DNA of 64,000 bases. It comes from Paenibacillus xylanexedens (GTDB lineage Bacteria; Bacillota; Bacilli; Paenibacillales; Paenibacillaceae). Of this stretch, positions 51,594 through 61,308 are shown piece after piece; the first letter of the stretch is position 1, and each line of letters starts with the position of its first letter. The notes beneath the pieces were generated by a model. That model worked only from the letters and a program-made list of their open reading frames with translations. It was not told the origin of the DNA and ran no database searches. The translations under genes were made by a program, and so were the position numbers. The stretch covers positions 84,094 to 148,093 of the forward strand of contig NZ_VEIO01000004.1 of the NCBI RefSeq assembly GCF_007680605.1, given 5' to 3'.

Positions 51594-52273
51594 GGCTTCT
51601 TGACGCGATAGCCAACACCGCGTACCGTCTGAATAATGACAGGATTGGCCGGATCAAGCTCCAGCTTCTCGCGCAGATGCCGGATGTGCACCATCAATGT
51701 TTTGTCCCCATCCAGATAAGACTCGTTCCACACCGCCTCATAGATCTGTTCTTTAGTGCGAATCATGCCCATATGCCGAAGCAAATAAGCAAAGATATGA
51801 AACTGTTTGCCCGATAAAATAATCTCTTCCCCCGTCTGCTCATTCACGATCCGGTTATCCTGCTCATAGATCGACAGATGATCCAGTTTAAGTACCGTTT
51901 CATCTGAAGCTACCGCTCCTGCCTTCCGCAGTTGAACCTCAATTCGCGCTGCAAGCTCGTCCGGATGAAACGGTTTGGTCACGTAATCATCGGCGAAATC
52001 AAGCCCATGCAGCTTGTCATCAATGGATGTTCTGGCCGAGAGCATAACGATGGGCACAGCAGGATATTCTTTTTTTAATCGCTGGCCTACCGTGAATCCG
52101 TCGAGCCCTGGCAACATCACATCCAGAATTACAAGGGAACAATCTGCCACAGCCTCGGTGGCCCCTTCACCACTCCCGAGCCAGACGACCTCATATCCAC
52201 GCTCCTCCAAGTCTTCTCTCACCCATGTTGCAATTTCCGTATCGTCCTCAATGTATAACAGTTTGTTTTTCAT
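51590..52273 (-). CDS. OmpR-family response regulator of the exporter-linked system
   Basis: The 227-aa regulator has a receiver with Glu/Asp pair EDD at 9-11, phospho-acceptor Asp51 in LDVMLPG and Lys in VTKPF, followed by a winged-helix domain (RTKEQIYEAVW and DGDKTLMVHIRHLREKL, ending GVGYRVKKP). It should bind promoter DNA of this five-gene unit. The upstream 370-bp region separates it from the divergent amylase gene. Confidence 0.94.
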   Translation of the reverse strand: MKNKLLYIEDDTEIATWVREDLEERGYEVVWLGSGEGATEAVADCSLVILDVMLPGLDGFTVGQRLKKEYPAVPIVMLSARTSIDDKLHGLDFADDYVTKPFHPDELAARIEVQLRKAGAVASDETVLKLDHLSIYEQDNRIVNEQTGEEIILSGKQFHIFAYLLRHMGMIRTKEQIYEAVWNESYLDGDKTLMVHIRHLREKLELDPANPVIIQTVRGVGYRVKKP

Positions 52274-52644
52274 CTATGTACTCGTTTCCTTTCCGTTCCC
52301 TTTGGGTTAATGATATATCTGGGCGGCATTGCTTATCTGTATGATCTTGGCTTTAAATTTTGAATGGGGCGAGCCTCCCCGCGAGTTTAAATACAAGCCT
52401 GGTTGCACAAGCTACAATGTCCGTTGCCCGGGCTTCAGTACATTCCATGTCACTCGTTTAGAACCGGCCCTCTCTTTTCATACCCTCATTATAACGCAAT
52501 CTGCAGTCACGTAATATGAAGCTATATCATTCAGCAATGATGTTTACATACTACATGTATTTTCTGTTCTACTAGCATATTTTATCTAATTTAAATGAAT
52601 TGGTTTCTGCTTACTTCATTTCTATCTGACAGGAGGAATTACAT
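52274..52644. other. Divergent regulatory region between the response regulator and the GH13 gene
   Basis: The gap contains promoters for both genes by position; the AT-rich part at 52540-52600 is closest to the GH13 gene. I see no clean -35/-10 pair, operator palindrome or terminator. The GH13 ribosome binding site AGGAGG lies at the right edge. Confidence 0.5.
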
Positions 52645-54399
52645 ATGTTGCTTGAAGCCATCTTTCACCAGCCGAAACGAAACTGGGCCTATGCCTATGA
52701 TCAGGATACGATTCGTCTACGTCTACGTGCCAAAAAAAATGATCTCACCGAGGTGTATGCCCTGACTGGAGATAAATACGCTTGGGAGGAAACAAGAGAT
52801 ATGGTTCCTCTGACCAAATTGACGTCAGACTCTATGTTTGACTACTACGAGGGGGAAGTGAAACCTCCGTATCATCGATTGAAGTATGCTTTTCTGCTCA
52901 AAAGTGGAGATGAACAGATCTGGATGACCGAGACGGATTTCCAAGAGGAGGAGCCGGATGATCCCGGCCGCATGTTCCAGTTCCCTTATCTTCATGCCGG
53001 AGCCGTGTTTACGCCCCCAGCATGGGTGAAAGATGCTGTGTTTTATCAGATTTTCCCCGAGCGCTTTGCCAATGGAAACCCGGATATCAATCCCAAGGGG
53101 GTTGAACCTTGGGGCGGGGAACCTACACCCTTTAATTTCTTTGGCGGTGACCTGCAGGGCGTAATCGATCACCTCGATTATCTCAGTGAACTGGGTATTA
53201 ACGCGATTTATTTCACTCCGATTTTCGAAGCTACAACCAATCATAAATACGATACCGAGGACTATCTGCGCGTCGACCGCCATTTCGGTGATGCTGACAC
53301 GGTGAAGCATCTGGTGAAGCTATGTCACGAACGCGGTATTCGTGTACTGCTGGATGCCGTGTTTAATCATTCAGGCAAAACATTTGCTCCTTTTGTTGAT
53401 GTACAAAAACATGGCGCCAAATCCAAATACAAGGACTGGTTTCACGTACATGAATTCCCGCTGGACGTAAAGGATGGCATTCCAACCTATGAGACATTTG
53501 GCTTTGAGGCTCATATGCCCAAGTTAAATACAGAGAATCCCGATGTGAAGGCCTACTTGCTCGAAGTAGCTGAATATTGGATCAAGGAAGTTGGCACGGA
53601 CGGCTGGCGTCTTGATGTAGCTGATGAAGTGGACGATGCTTTCTGGAGAGATTTCAGGCGGGTTGTTAAAGCAGCCAACCCGGATGCCTACATTTTGGGT
53701 GAGATATGGAACGAATCTTCTTCCTGGCTACAAGGGGACCAGTTCGATGCCGCCATGAACTATCCGTTCACCGCCGCCGTAAATCATTTCTTCGTGGAAG
53801 ATAAGATGCACGCTGCACAATTCGCGAGTGCCCTTGGCCGGCAGTTATCCCGCTACCCACTTCAAGCGAGCGAGGTGGCATTCAACTTACTCGACAGTCA
53901 TGATACTCCTCGCCTGCTTACCTTGTGTGAGGGCGATCAACGCAAGATGAAGCTGGCTGCCTTGTTCCAGTTCAGTTACATGGGAGCGCCATGTATCTAT
54001 TACGGTGACGAAATTGGGCTCGACGGTGAACATGATCCGGGATGCCGCAAATGCATGGAGTGGGACGAAGCGAAGCAGGACCGGGAGCTACTTCACTTTT
54101 ATCAAAAGCTGATTGCGCTGCGCCATGCTCATCCTGCACTGCGTGCAGCCGGAACCATTCGTTTCCTGCAAGCTCAGGAAGGCGGCAGCCAGCTTGTGAT
54201 GGAGCGGCAAAGTGACGAGGAACGCATCCTCATTCTGTTTAACCGTTCTGAGGAAACGGCCATCGTTGAACTGGACGCAGGGGAGCAACCTTGGACGGAG
54301 CTGTTTGAGGGCAACCATCGCACCGCTCTGGAAGACGGTGTGCTTGCCATTGAACTGCCTGCATACGGATATGCCGTGATGCGCACAGAAATAAAGTAA
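52645..54399 (+). CDS. GH13 neopullulanase/cyclomaltodextrinase/maltogenic amylase
   Basis: The 584-aa enzyme hydrolyses alpha-glucans or cyclodextrins. An N-terminal CBM34-like domain (1-125) is followed by the (beta/alpha)8 barrel with DAVFNHSG (238-245), the nucleophile Asp324 in GWRLDVADE, the acid Glu353 in LGEIWN, and Asp420 in LLDSHDT. The ending contains beta-sheet domain C. It has no signal peptide, so it acts in the cytoplasm on imported maltodextrins or cyclodextrins. AGGAGG lies 8 nt before ATG. It is transcribed alone with a hairpin after it. Confidence 0.92.
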   Translation: MLLEAIFHQPKRNWAYAYDQDTIRLRLRAKKNDLTEVYALTGDKYAWEETRDMVPLTKLTSDSMFDYYEGEVKPPYHRLKYAFLLKSGDEQIWMTETDFQEEEPDDPGRMFQFPYLHAGAVFTPPAWVKDAVFYQIFPERFANGNPDINPKGVEPWGGEPTPFNFFGGDLQGVIDHLDYLSELGINAIYFTPIFEATTNHKYDTEDYLRVDRHFGDADTVKHLVKLCHERGIRVLLDAVFNHSGKTFAPFVDVQKHGAKSKYKDWFHVHEFPLDVKDGIPTYETFGFEAHMPKLNTENPDVKAYLLEVAEYWIKEVGTDGWRLDVADEVDDAFWRDFRRVVKAANPDAYILGEIWNESSSWLQGDQFDAAMNYPFTAAVNHFFVEDKMHAAQFASALGRQLSRYPLQASEVAFNLLDSHDTPRLLTLCEGDQRKMKLAALFQFSYMGAPCIYYGDEIGLDGEHDPGCRKCMEWDEAKQDRELLHFYQKLIALRHAHPALRAAGTIRFLQAQEGGSQLVMERQSDEERILILFNRSEETAIVELDAGEQPWTELFEGNHRTALEDGVLAIELPAYGYAVMRTEIK

Positions 54400-54483
54400 A
54401 TGGCCTTTTGAAACTCACCATAAATAACTGCTTTTCCTAATTCTGATTGGTTAACTGCTATCTTGGCTGGTTTAGGCACAATG

Positions 54484-54540
54484 AACAAACAAGCGTCTCG
54501 CATAACCTGAGCAGGCCAGGTTCGCGGACGCTTGTTTGTT
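54484..54540. terminator. Hairpin between GH13 gene and serine dehydratase genes
   Basis: AACAAACAAGCGTC and GACGCTTGTTTGTT pair over 14 bp around a 29-base loop. There is no T-run beyond TTTGTT, but both genes end towards it, so a bidirectional terminator is likely. Confidence 0.7.
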
Positions 54541-54649
54541 ATGAAGTAATAACGACTAACATGCTCTAATTACTACTTGCTAATTGCTAATCGGAACCTG
54601 GTTGTGTGCTCCTTAGCTATTTGGCCCCACCCTGTAAATGATCCAATTG

Positions 54650-55585
54650 CTACTCTGCCTCTGAGCCTGTTTGTGATGTTTCGGATGTCTCATCCGGCAA
54701 CCGCTTGGCCTTCGGTTTCGCCAGCTTCTCCATCATCTTGCGGCCTGTAGGTGTCTGAGCGAGCCCGCCTTGCGCTGTCTCGCGGTGACGGCTCGGCATC
54801 GCGCTGCCTACCTCCAACATCACGTCGATGACTTCGTCAGACGGAATGGCACTGCGTACACCAGCGAGTGCCATATCTGCGGCAGCCAGTGCAGTAACGG
54901 CACCGAGTCCGTTGCGCACGATGCATGGAATCTCTACAAGGCCAGCAACCGGATCGCAGATGAGGCCCAGTGTATTTTTCAAAGCCAATCCTACAGCATG
55001 CACCACCTGCTCCGGCGTCCCTCCGCGAAGCTCCACCATCGCACCGGCAGCCATGCCAATCGCTGAACCTACTTCCGCCTGACAACCGCCCTCGGCCCCT
55101 GAAATAAATGAATTGTTGGCGATCACGTATCCAATAGCACCAGCGCAGAACAATCCATTCACCAGATGTTCATCCGTCCAGCCAAATCGTTCCTGCGAGC
55201 TGATAAACACGCCCGGAATGATGCCACAAGAGCCCGCCGTTGGGGTAGCCACGATACGTCCCATAGAAGCATTCACTTCCGATACACATAGCGCATAGGC
55301 CATGGCAAGGGCAGAAGCATCACCTGAGCACGTTTCGCCTTGGCGAATATATTCGGCCATCTTTTTCCCATCCCCACCCGTCAGTCCGCTACGTGAGGTG
55401 GTATCTTCTGTAAGTCCTTTACGAACGGCTTCTTTCATCACCTGGTAGTACTCCGACATCTGCTTTACCACGTCTGTTTCCGGTGTATTGGTCTCCTGCA
55501 CCTGCTCTTCAATCATCAACTGTGCAACGGTTTTGGACTCCGCAGTGCAGATGGCGTTCAATTCATGTAGATGTTTAAACCGCAT
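54650..55585 (-). CDS. sdaAA: L-serine dehydratase, iron-sulfur-dependent, alpha subunit
   Basis: The 311-aa subunit carries the catalytic 4Fe-4S cluster of the enzyme converting L-serine to pyruvate and ammonia. Cluster Cys occur in EGGCQAEVGSA, GLICDPVAG and EIPCIVRNG, with the substrate-binding TSRSGLTGGDG and GSCGIIPG. The last 30 residues are a polar tail beyond the usual end (KRLPDETSETSQ). ATG at 55585 has GAGGGG 9 nt upstream and overlaps the beta-subunit gene by 11 bp; a TTG three codons earlier is too close to the ribosome binding site. Confidence 0.94.
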   Translation of the reverse strand: MRFKHLHELNAICTAESKTVAQLMIEEQVQETNTPETDVVKQMSEYYQVMKEAVRKGLTEDTTSRSGLTGGDGKKMAEYIRQGETCSGDASALAMAYALCVSEVNASMGRIVATPTAGSCGIIPGVFISSQERFGWTDEHLVNGLFCAGAIGYVIANNSFISGAEGGCQAEVGSAIGMAAGAMVELRGGTPEQVVHAVGLALKNTLGLICDPVAGLVEIPCIVRNGLGAVTALAAADMALAGVRSAIPSDEVIDVMLEVGSAMPSRHRETAQGGLAQTPTGRKMMEKLAKPKAKRLPDETSETSQTGSEAE

Positions 55586-56264
55586 CCGGATCAACCCCTC
55601 TCTTCAGATCAATCACACGTATGTCCAGCATATGATCCAATGAACGCAGCTTGCTCAGCGTGTCTTCACTCGGCGGTGCATCCATCTCCATTGCTGTTAG
55701 TGCCTCACCATCACGAGCCTTTCGATCCACTTGCATATAGCCGATATTCACTCCGGATGAACTAATGGTTGAGGTCACGGATGCCAGCACTCCCGCTTTA
55801 TCGGCATGACGCAAAACAAGTGTCGGAAACTCTCCACTGATCTGTACGCGAAAATCGTTTAACGCATGCACAGATACACTGCCGCCACCGATGGAAGCAC
55901 CTATTAAAGAGCATGCCCGTTCACCGTGCCACAATTCAATCTTGACCGTGTTCGGATGGGGAGCTGGCAGACCGCTGGTGTAAAATTCAACCTCCATGCC
56001 TGCTTCATCTGCATACTGCTCTGCATCCGGTATACGCGGATCATCTGTAACGTAACCCAGCAAGCCGCCGATTAGTGCCAGATCTGTTCCATGTCCCTGA
56101 TAGGTATCCGCAAATGAGCCATATAATGTAAGTCTCGCACGTTCTGGCATACATCCCAGCCACTGACGCGCAATTCGTCCCAATCTTGCCGCACCGGCTG
56201 TATGTGAACTGGATGGTCCCGTCATCGACGGACCAATAATTGAAAAAACATCTTTAAATCGCAC
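55575..56264 (-). CDS. sdaAB: L-serine dehydratase, iron-sulfur-dependent, beta subunit
   Basis: The 229-aa subunit starts MRFKDVFSIIGPSMTGPSSSHT, the classical beginning, and contains a beta domain and a C-terminal ACT domain (LVLRHADKAGVLASVTS, about 155-225) that binds regulatory serine. The start is GTG at 56264 with GGAGGG 8 nt upstream; a TTG five codons earlier overlaps that site. It is the first gene of the dehydratase operon, whose leader is a glycine riboswitch. Confidence 0.94.
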   Translation of the reverse strand: MRFKDVFSIIGPSMTGPSSSHTAGAARLGRIARQWLGCMPERARLTLYGSFADTYQGHGTDLALIGGLLGYVTDDPRIPDAEQYADEAGMEVEFYTSGLPAPHPNTVKIELWHGERACSLIGASIGGGSVSVHALNDFRVQISGEFPTLVLRHADKAGVLASVTSTISSSGVNIGYMQVDRKARDGEALTAMEMDAPPSEDTLSKLRSLDHMLDIRVIDLKRGVDPDAV

Positions 56265-56345
56265 CTTGTAACCCTCCAATTGGTTTTGTCATCGCCATGC
56301 GGACAAGACCGCCATAATGTTCCTGATTTACTGATTGATGACATT

Positions 56346-56387
56346 AAAAAAGGACAGAAGAAGGCCGTTAGCCCTCTCTCTGTCCTT
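56346..56387 (-). terminator. Terminator/expression platform of the glycine riboswitch
   Basis: AAGGACAGA on the minus strand pairs with TCTGTCCTT around a 20-base stem-loop, followed by TTTTTT. Its left arm is the 3' end of the second aptamer, so glycine binding should prevent the hairpin. Confidence 0.85.
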
Positions 56388-56695
56388 GATACCTGAGAGT
56401 TTCATGATTCTAGCGCCAGGGAAGAACAAGGCCGAGTACACGCAAGCACTCACCTGTTCAGCAATCTGACAATCATATACCCCTTGGGTGGCGCTTCTTC
56501 CGCGCACTCTCCAGAGCTGCGTCCAACGACGGTACTTTTACCTGAGAGATTAACGGTTATGCCGGGTGCATAACTGCTTGCTCCTTCGGTGCCTAAGCCA
56601 TCTGTACAGTACAGTTTGCATCTAAAATGGCATCTATCATGCTTACTTGTACTGTATTGCATCATCATCCTGCTCAGGTCTCTCCCGCTCGTTAT
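56370..56695 (-). ncRNA. Tandem glycine riboswitch upstream of sdaAB-sdaAA
   Basis: Two glycine aptamers in a row are seen on the minus strand. The first begins near 56691 with GAGCGGGAGAGACC and has GGCACCGAAGGAGCAAGC with CTCTCAGGTAAAA. The second begins near 56515 with GGAGAGTGCGCGGAAGAAGC and ends with CTCTCAGGTATCAAGGACAG. These conserved blocks match the gcvT-type riboswitch. The aptamer II 3' part overlaps a terminator, an ON-switch arrangement. Confidence 0.93.
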
Positions 56696-56891
56696 CATTC
56701 GCTATATTCTGTTCTTTCATGAATGAAAGTTCACCATTCTGCCATGCATTCAATCATATACAGCGTAATATGCCATACTCTATATGTCAATAAAAGTGAC
56801 GTAATCTCAGGGTACATCATTTTCTATATACGATATGCTCATTTCATTCATATGGTTCAAAGCTTGTTCAATCTTTTTCTACCAGCCAACA

Positions 56892-57986
56892 TTATTTCGC
56901 TGGCTTCGGTATTTGCAGCTCATTTACCCACATCTGTAGTTGCTCTTCTGTCCAAAAATCATTTTCGCCCATGACCGAATAACGAAGACCGTCCTCACTC
57001 CACGACAAGTTCCGAATCATAGACATGTATGAACCCTCTGTATCACGAATGTTAACTTTCTTTTCCTCTGGAAGCAGCTTTTCATCACCGTTTTCCTCTA
57101 GTGCTTTGAATACGGTCATGCTGATTTCTGGTTTGTTATCCTTCACATAATACAACGTCACTTCATCCCGGCCGTTTTCACCCATAGACGAAATGAGCTC
57201 AATTCTCGACAAGTTCATATCTTTTCCTACATATTGTAGGAGGGGCTGGCCCACGGACTTCTCTGCCTCTTCCAGTGTGATTTCTTGGTTATTCATCACG
57301 TCATTCATTTTTTTCACTTCAACATCTGCAGGAATATCCAGCGTAAATGTCTGGTCTGTGAACTCAGGATTGTAATTGATCCGGTCATAAAGAAACTCTG
57401 ATTTGGTATCCCCATGCGTACTGGTGGCTTTAACAACCATCCACTCTTTGGGGTTTATCCAATACTCCGAAGACATGGACAATGAACCCTCATCCTTCGG
57501 CGTTAGTTCAATATGAATGACCTCCTGGTCTTGAAGCTTTTCCTGACCCAGCATCTTCACATTATGGTTGTCACGCATACGTTCCAGTTGATCCACCAGC
57601 ATCTGCTTCTGGGTCTGGTTGGGTTCCTGCTGGAGCGCTGATGAATCCATCGCAAAAGCGGTCTTCGCCTCTTCTTCATAGATCAGTATCTCTGAACCGT
57701 TATGAACCGCATAACTCACGTTTCCATTTTCATCTGTCTCGATCCGCTTTTTCCCTGTTTTTCCGTCAACCCATTCCTTCACGTGTATGGTGTTCGTAAC
57801 CTCACTATCTGTCCACATCTTCACCGTACCTTCGGCATAGTATGACCCCGGCTCAGACTCGGCAGTAATAATTTTTTCAATCATGTCATCGCCTGACATT
57901 CCGAGTAGCTCCTTTTCTGCACAGCCTGCCAATAGTGAACCTGCGATCAAGATCGACCCTATCCATTTCCATCCATTTTTAATCAT
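56892..57986 (-). CDS. LolA-fold-like lipoprotein linked to a two-component system
   Basis: The 364-aa protein has a lipoprotein signal with lipobox SLLAGC at about residues 17-22, so it is anchored outside the membrane. The first two thirds (YYAEGTVKMWTDSEVTNTIHV, SEYWINPKEWMVVKATSTHGD) resemble LolA-like outer lipoprotein-sorting folds, known in Gram-positives as proteins of unknown function that accept hydrophobic ligands. It lies 6 bp after the kinase gene and is likely controlled with or by it, and may be a ligand or signal sensor. No exact family name is claimed. Confidence 0.78.
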   Translation of the reverse strand: MIKNGWKWIGSILIAGSLLAGCAEKELLGMSGDDMIEKIITAESEPGSYYAEGTVKMWTDSEVTNTIHVKEWVDGKTGKKRIETDENGNVSYAVHNGSEILIYEEEAKTAFAMDSSALQQEPNQTQKQMLVDQLERMRDNHNVKMLGQEKLQDQEVIHIELTPKDEGSLSMSSEYWINPKEWMVVKATSTHGDTKSEFLYDRINYNPEFTDQTFTLDIPADVEVKKMNDVMNNQEITLEEAEKSVGQPLLQYVGKDMNLSRIELISSMGENGRDEVTLYYVKDNKPEISMTVFKALEENGDEKLLPEEKKVNIRDTEGSYMSMIRNLSWSEDGLRYSVMGENDFWTEEQLQMWVNELQIPKPAK

Positions 57987-57992
57987 AAATCA

Positions 57993-59498
57993 TCATCCTT
58001 TCTTGATTATATCCTGCGATTCATCCGGGTTTCTTCGTTCCGGCAATAAGCAAACAGCTGCAGTCCCATATTGTTTAGAGGACCACATGCGTATATCCCC
58101 TCCGTGCTTTAATGCGATTCTCTTTGATATGCTCAATCCTAATCCAGAGCCTCCTGCATAACCGCCTGTCTGCTCTTGGTGATATTGAACGTACGGCTCA
58201 AAAATACGCTCCAGTTGTTCTGGCGGAATAGGAGAACCTTCATTTTGTACAACAATCAGTGTTGCTCCGATTCTATACGTATCCAGTTCTGCCCTCAGTG
58301 ATGGATCGATCCATCCCGGCAGTTCTGTTGCGGAGTCAATTACAGCAAGCCCAATTCTACCTTGGGGAGGAGTATAACGAAGCGCGTTATGCACTAGATT
58401 ATCAGTCAGACGCATCAGCGATTCAGGATGAATTCGATAGCAATGATTGGTCCGTACAGACATCTTCATGTCATACTCATTACGTTCCGAAAGACCTCCG
58501 TAACTGCCAAGCAGCATCTCAAAAAACTCTTCCCCTTCTACCTCAACCATAGCAAACTCTGAATCTCTGGAACCCAATGCTGTGTACATCTCCAACTCAC
58601 CGATCATCTTTTTCATACGTTCAACATTTCTGGCGATAACATCTCTATACTCTTGTCTCTCTAATTGTCTAGAATGTTCCTCCATACTAAGTGCTTCCGC
58701 ATAAGCACTGATGGACATGAGAGGTGTCTTCAGGTCGTGTGAAAGAGAAGCTACAATCATCTCTTTTTCTTTTTGCTGCCTCTCCACTTCCTCCTGGGTC
58801 TGGCTAATGGTTTGTTGCATCGCATCAAACTGCTGTAACAACATACCCATCTCATCACTGCGACCGTTGACCCGTATCTCATCCGGTTTTTCTCCGCGGG
58901 CAAATCCATGCATCCTGTTTATCAAAACTTTCATAGGGAAGAAAAGCTTGCGGAATAACAACCACAACACCGTTCCATACAAGAGAACAAAAAATGCCAC
59001 TGATCCACCGATAACCCATGTCGTTCGAAGCGATATTCCTTCAAGCCGATCCTCACGCAACATCGTTATTTCATAAATCCCTGCCAGCTCCCCTTGATCC
59101 CAAACTGGTTTTTTCAATGAAAATGTGCGGTGTCGAATCTGAAGATGATACAGATTTCGATATAATTCAGAACTTCTCACCGTATATCCACCTGTTGACC
59201 AAGTATCCCCGCCAGAAGTGTAGACTCGAATCCCAGAAGGTAGATAAAGATTGAAACTTAGCTGTTCGCTGGCAAGCGCAGGGAGGGTTTGATCACGCTT
59301 AAGAGAATTCAACTGATACAGCGTTGGATCATTTAAGACCTTCTCTATGGGTGCAAGGCGTCCTGTCAATTCCACATACTCCGCTACTGCACGATGATTT
59401 TCATAATAGTTATATAAGGAAAATAAAGCCCACCCTGCCGCCACAGGCAAAAACATCACGATCAGGAACGCAATCATCAGCCAATATTTCAGCTTCAT
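57993..59498 (-). CDS. Sensor histidine kinase
   Basis: The 501-aa kinase has membrane helices at about 5-27 and 160-182, a roughly 130-residue extracellular domain between them, a HAMP domain (about 183-235), phosphoacceptor His254 in SLSHDLKTPL, and an ATPase domain with LTDNLVHNALRYTP, QNEGSPIP and GGSGLGLSISKRI. It overlaps the regulator gene by 4 bp. The stimulus is unknown; the adjacent lipoprotein is a candidate sensor partner or output. Confidence 0.93.
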   Translation of the reverse strand: MKLKYWLMIAFLIVMFLPVAAGWALFSLYNYYENHRAVAEYVELTGRLAPIEKVLNDPTLYQLNSLKRDQTLPALASEQLSFNLYLPSGIRVYTSGGDTWSTGGYTVRSSELYRNLYHLQIRHRTFSLKKPVWDQGELAGIYEITMLREDRLEGISLRTTWVIGGSVAFFVLLYGTVLWLLFRKLFFPMKVLINRMHGFARGEKPDEIRVNGRSDEMGMLLQQFDAMQQTISQTQEEVERQQKEKEMIVASLSHDLKTPLMSISAYAEALSMEEHSRQLERQEYRDVIARNVERMKKMIGELEMYTALGSRDSEFAMVEVEGEEFFEMLLGSYGGLSERNEYDMKMSVRTNHCYRIHPESLMRLTDNLVHNALRYTPPQGRIGLAVIDSATELPGWIDPSLRAELDTYRIGATLIVVQNEGSPIPPEQLERIFEPYVQYHQEQTGGYAGGSGLGLSISKRIALKHGGDIRMWSSKQYGTAAVCLLPERRNPDESQDIIKKG

Positions 59499-60208
59499 TC
59501 AACCCGTTCTCCAATAAAGCGGTATCCACTGCCCCATACGGTTTGAATCCAGCGCGGCTGGTGCGGCGCATCTCCCAGCTTGGCCCGCAAACTTTTCACG
59601 TGCACAGTAACTGTAGCGGCGGAGCTTCCTTCTGCCGATTGACCCCACACATGTTCGTAAATCTCTGTTTTCGTAAAGGCTCGGTGGGGGTGCGAAGTCA
59701 GCAGCATTAGCAATGCTCCTTCTTTAGCTGTGCACTGCACCTCTGTACCATGCAGTTTCACCTGCTGATTCAATGGGTGAATCGTTAACCCATCGTTGTA
59801 TTGCTGAACCGATGCATTGGACTGACCACCTTGATATCTACGATATCTGTTCAGGTGGGCTTTGATTCGAGCCGTAAGCTCCGCCAAACTAAAAGGTTTG
59901 GTGATATAATCATCTGCGCCCAAGCCGAGTCCTTCTAATTTGCTTTCTTCCTGGGTCCGGGCACTCATGATCAATACCGGAACATCGCTGATCAGCCTGA
60001 CATGTTTGCATACTGTAAATCCGTCCATCTCCGGCAACATTAGATCAAGCAGGACAAGGTGATATAATCCGTTCTTGAAATCTTCCCAGCTCTCCAGTCC
60101 ACTTGATGCCCAGGTCACTGCATATCCTTTACGACGCAGATGATCCATTAAGATCCGGGCAATTTCGGGATCGTCCTCTACTAACAGTATGTTATCCTTG
60201 TCTGTCAT
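59495..60208 (-). CDS. OmpR-family response regulator
   Basis: The 237-aa regulator has EDDPE at 11-15, the phospho-acceptor Asp55 in LLDLMLPE, a KPF lysine, and a winged-helix DNA-binding domain (TKTEIYEHVWG, TVTVHVKSLRAKLGD, IQTVWGSGYRF). ATG with GGGAGG about 11 nt upstream. It opens the regulator-kinase-lipoprotein operon, which starts just beyond the pst terminators. Confidence 0.94.
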   Translation of the reverse strand: MTDKDNILLVEDDPEIARILMDHLRRKGYAVTWASSGLESWEDFKNGLYHLVLLDLMLPEMDGFTVCKHVRLISDVPVLIMSARTQEESKLEGLGLGADDYITKPFSLAELTARIKAHLNRYRRYQGGQSNASVQQYNDGLTIHPLNQQVKLHGTEVQCTAKEGALLMLLTSHPHRAFTKTEIYEHVWGQSAEGSSAATVTVHVKSLRAKLGDAPHQPRWIQTVWGSGYRFIGERVE

Positions 60209-60327
60209 TGCGCTTTCATCCTCCCTGCATTAAAGTGTAGCGAAAAATACATGTGATACTTCAAAGTTTATAGTTTCTTTAGATTTACAGATCGCATATA
60301 TGCCAATCTCTAAACCTGATTTACAAC

Positions 60328-60356
60328 AAAAAGAGCCCCCTGAACTTCAGGACGCT
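60328..60356 (-). terminator. Second terminator after pstB
   Basis: GAGC(GT)CCTGAA and TTCAGG(GG)GCTC pair on the minus strand and run into TTTTTGTTG. It lies between the first pst terminator and the response-regulator gene. Confidence 0.72.
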
Positions 60357-60488
60357 CCGTCTCATAATACAACTTCAAAAAAGTTACGCTTAACTCATGT
60401 AATGATTTCTCGATCTGGATTTCTCGATCTCTATTTATCCTAGCATGGGGCTTCCCATCTGGCAAATAGCCCCAGATACTCAGAGAGC

Positions 60489-60530
60489 AAAAAAAGACTC
60501 CCGGATATACTAATCCAGGAGCCTTGTCTT
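60489..60530 (-). terminator. Terminator after pstB
   Basis: AAGACAAGGCTCCTGGAT on the minus strand pairs imperfectly with ATCCGGGAGTCTT, followed by TTTTTTTGC, just after the pstB stop. Confidence 0.85.
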
Positions 60531-60539
60531 CTGTTTTCA

Positions 60540-61295
60540 TTAACCAAAACGTCCCATAATATATTCCTGCGTCAAACGATTGTCCGGGTTAGTGAAAATA
60601 TGCTCCGTCTCTCCATGCTCAACCAGACTGCCCAAATAAAAATAAGCTGTATAATCCGAGATGCGTGCAGCCTGTTGCATGTTATGGGTAACGATAACGA
60701 TGCGTAGCTCCTGCTTCAGCTCGGAGATCAACTCCTCCACTTTACCCGTAGATACAGGGTCAAGCGCAGATGCAGGCTCGTCAAGTAATAGGATCTGTGG
60801 GTCTACAGACAACGCGCGAGCAATACAGAGACGCTGTTGCTGTCCACCTGAAAGTGCCAAGGCTGAATCATGTAACCTGTCTTTCACTTCGTCCCAGAGG
60901 GCAGCACGGCGCAAGCTCTTTTCCACAATTTCATCCAGTGCCTTCTTACTTTTCGTACCGCGGTAGCGGGGGCCAAATGCGATATTGTTGTAAATAGACT
61001 TGTGAAAGGGGTTTGGCTTCTGCCACACCATGCCGATTTTCTGACGAAGCTTGATGACATCCGTCCCCGGTTCATTAAGGTCATTGCCGTCCATCCAGAT
61101 GTGTCCTTCCGTACGGGACCCGGCAATCTCATCATTCATCCGGTTCAGAGAACGAAGGAATGTGGATTTGCCGCAACCGGACGGCCCAATCAGGGCCGTT
61201 ACACTCGCTTCGGGGAAAGTCAGGCTGATCTGCTTCACGGCCTGAAAGTGCCCATAATATATGCTTAACTGTTCCGTACCAAATGGTATGGCCAT
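60540..61295 (-). CDS. pstB: Phosphate ABC transporter ATPase PstB
   Basis: The 251-aa ATPase powers high-affinity phosphate uptake. Walker A is GPSGCGKST, the Q-loop MVWQKPNPF is typical of PstB, the signature is [15 protein letters not shown], Walker B is [12 protein letters not shown] and the switch [12 protein letters not shown] matches PstB. Start ATG has AAGGAGG 8 nt upstream. It follows pstA by 13 bp. Two terminators follow; no phoU gene lies downstream, unlike many pst operons. Confidence 0.96.
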   Translation of the reverse strand: MAIPFGTEQLSIYYGHFQAVKQISLTFPEASVTALIGPSGCGKSTFLRSLNRMNDEIAGSRTEGHIWMDGNDLNEPGTDVIKLRQKIGMVWQKPNPFHKSIYNNIAFGPRYRGTKSKKALDEIVEKSLRRAALWDEVKDRLHDSALALSGGQQQRLCIARALSVDPQILLLDEPASALDPVSTGKVEELISELKQELRIVIVTHNMQQAARISDYTAYFYLGSLVEHGETEHIFTNPDNRLTQEYIMGRFG

Positions 61296-61308
61296 GTGGA
61301 TTTCCTCC

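Noticed and set aside
60310-60540. 76-codon frame immediately after pstB on the minus strand
   Set aside because: It has no independent ribosome binding site and its sequence is made largely of two transcription terminators; the encoded string has no family resemblance.
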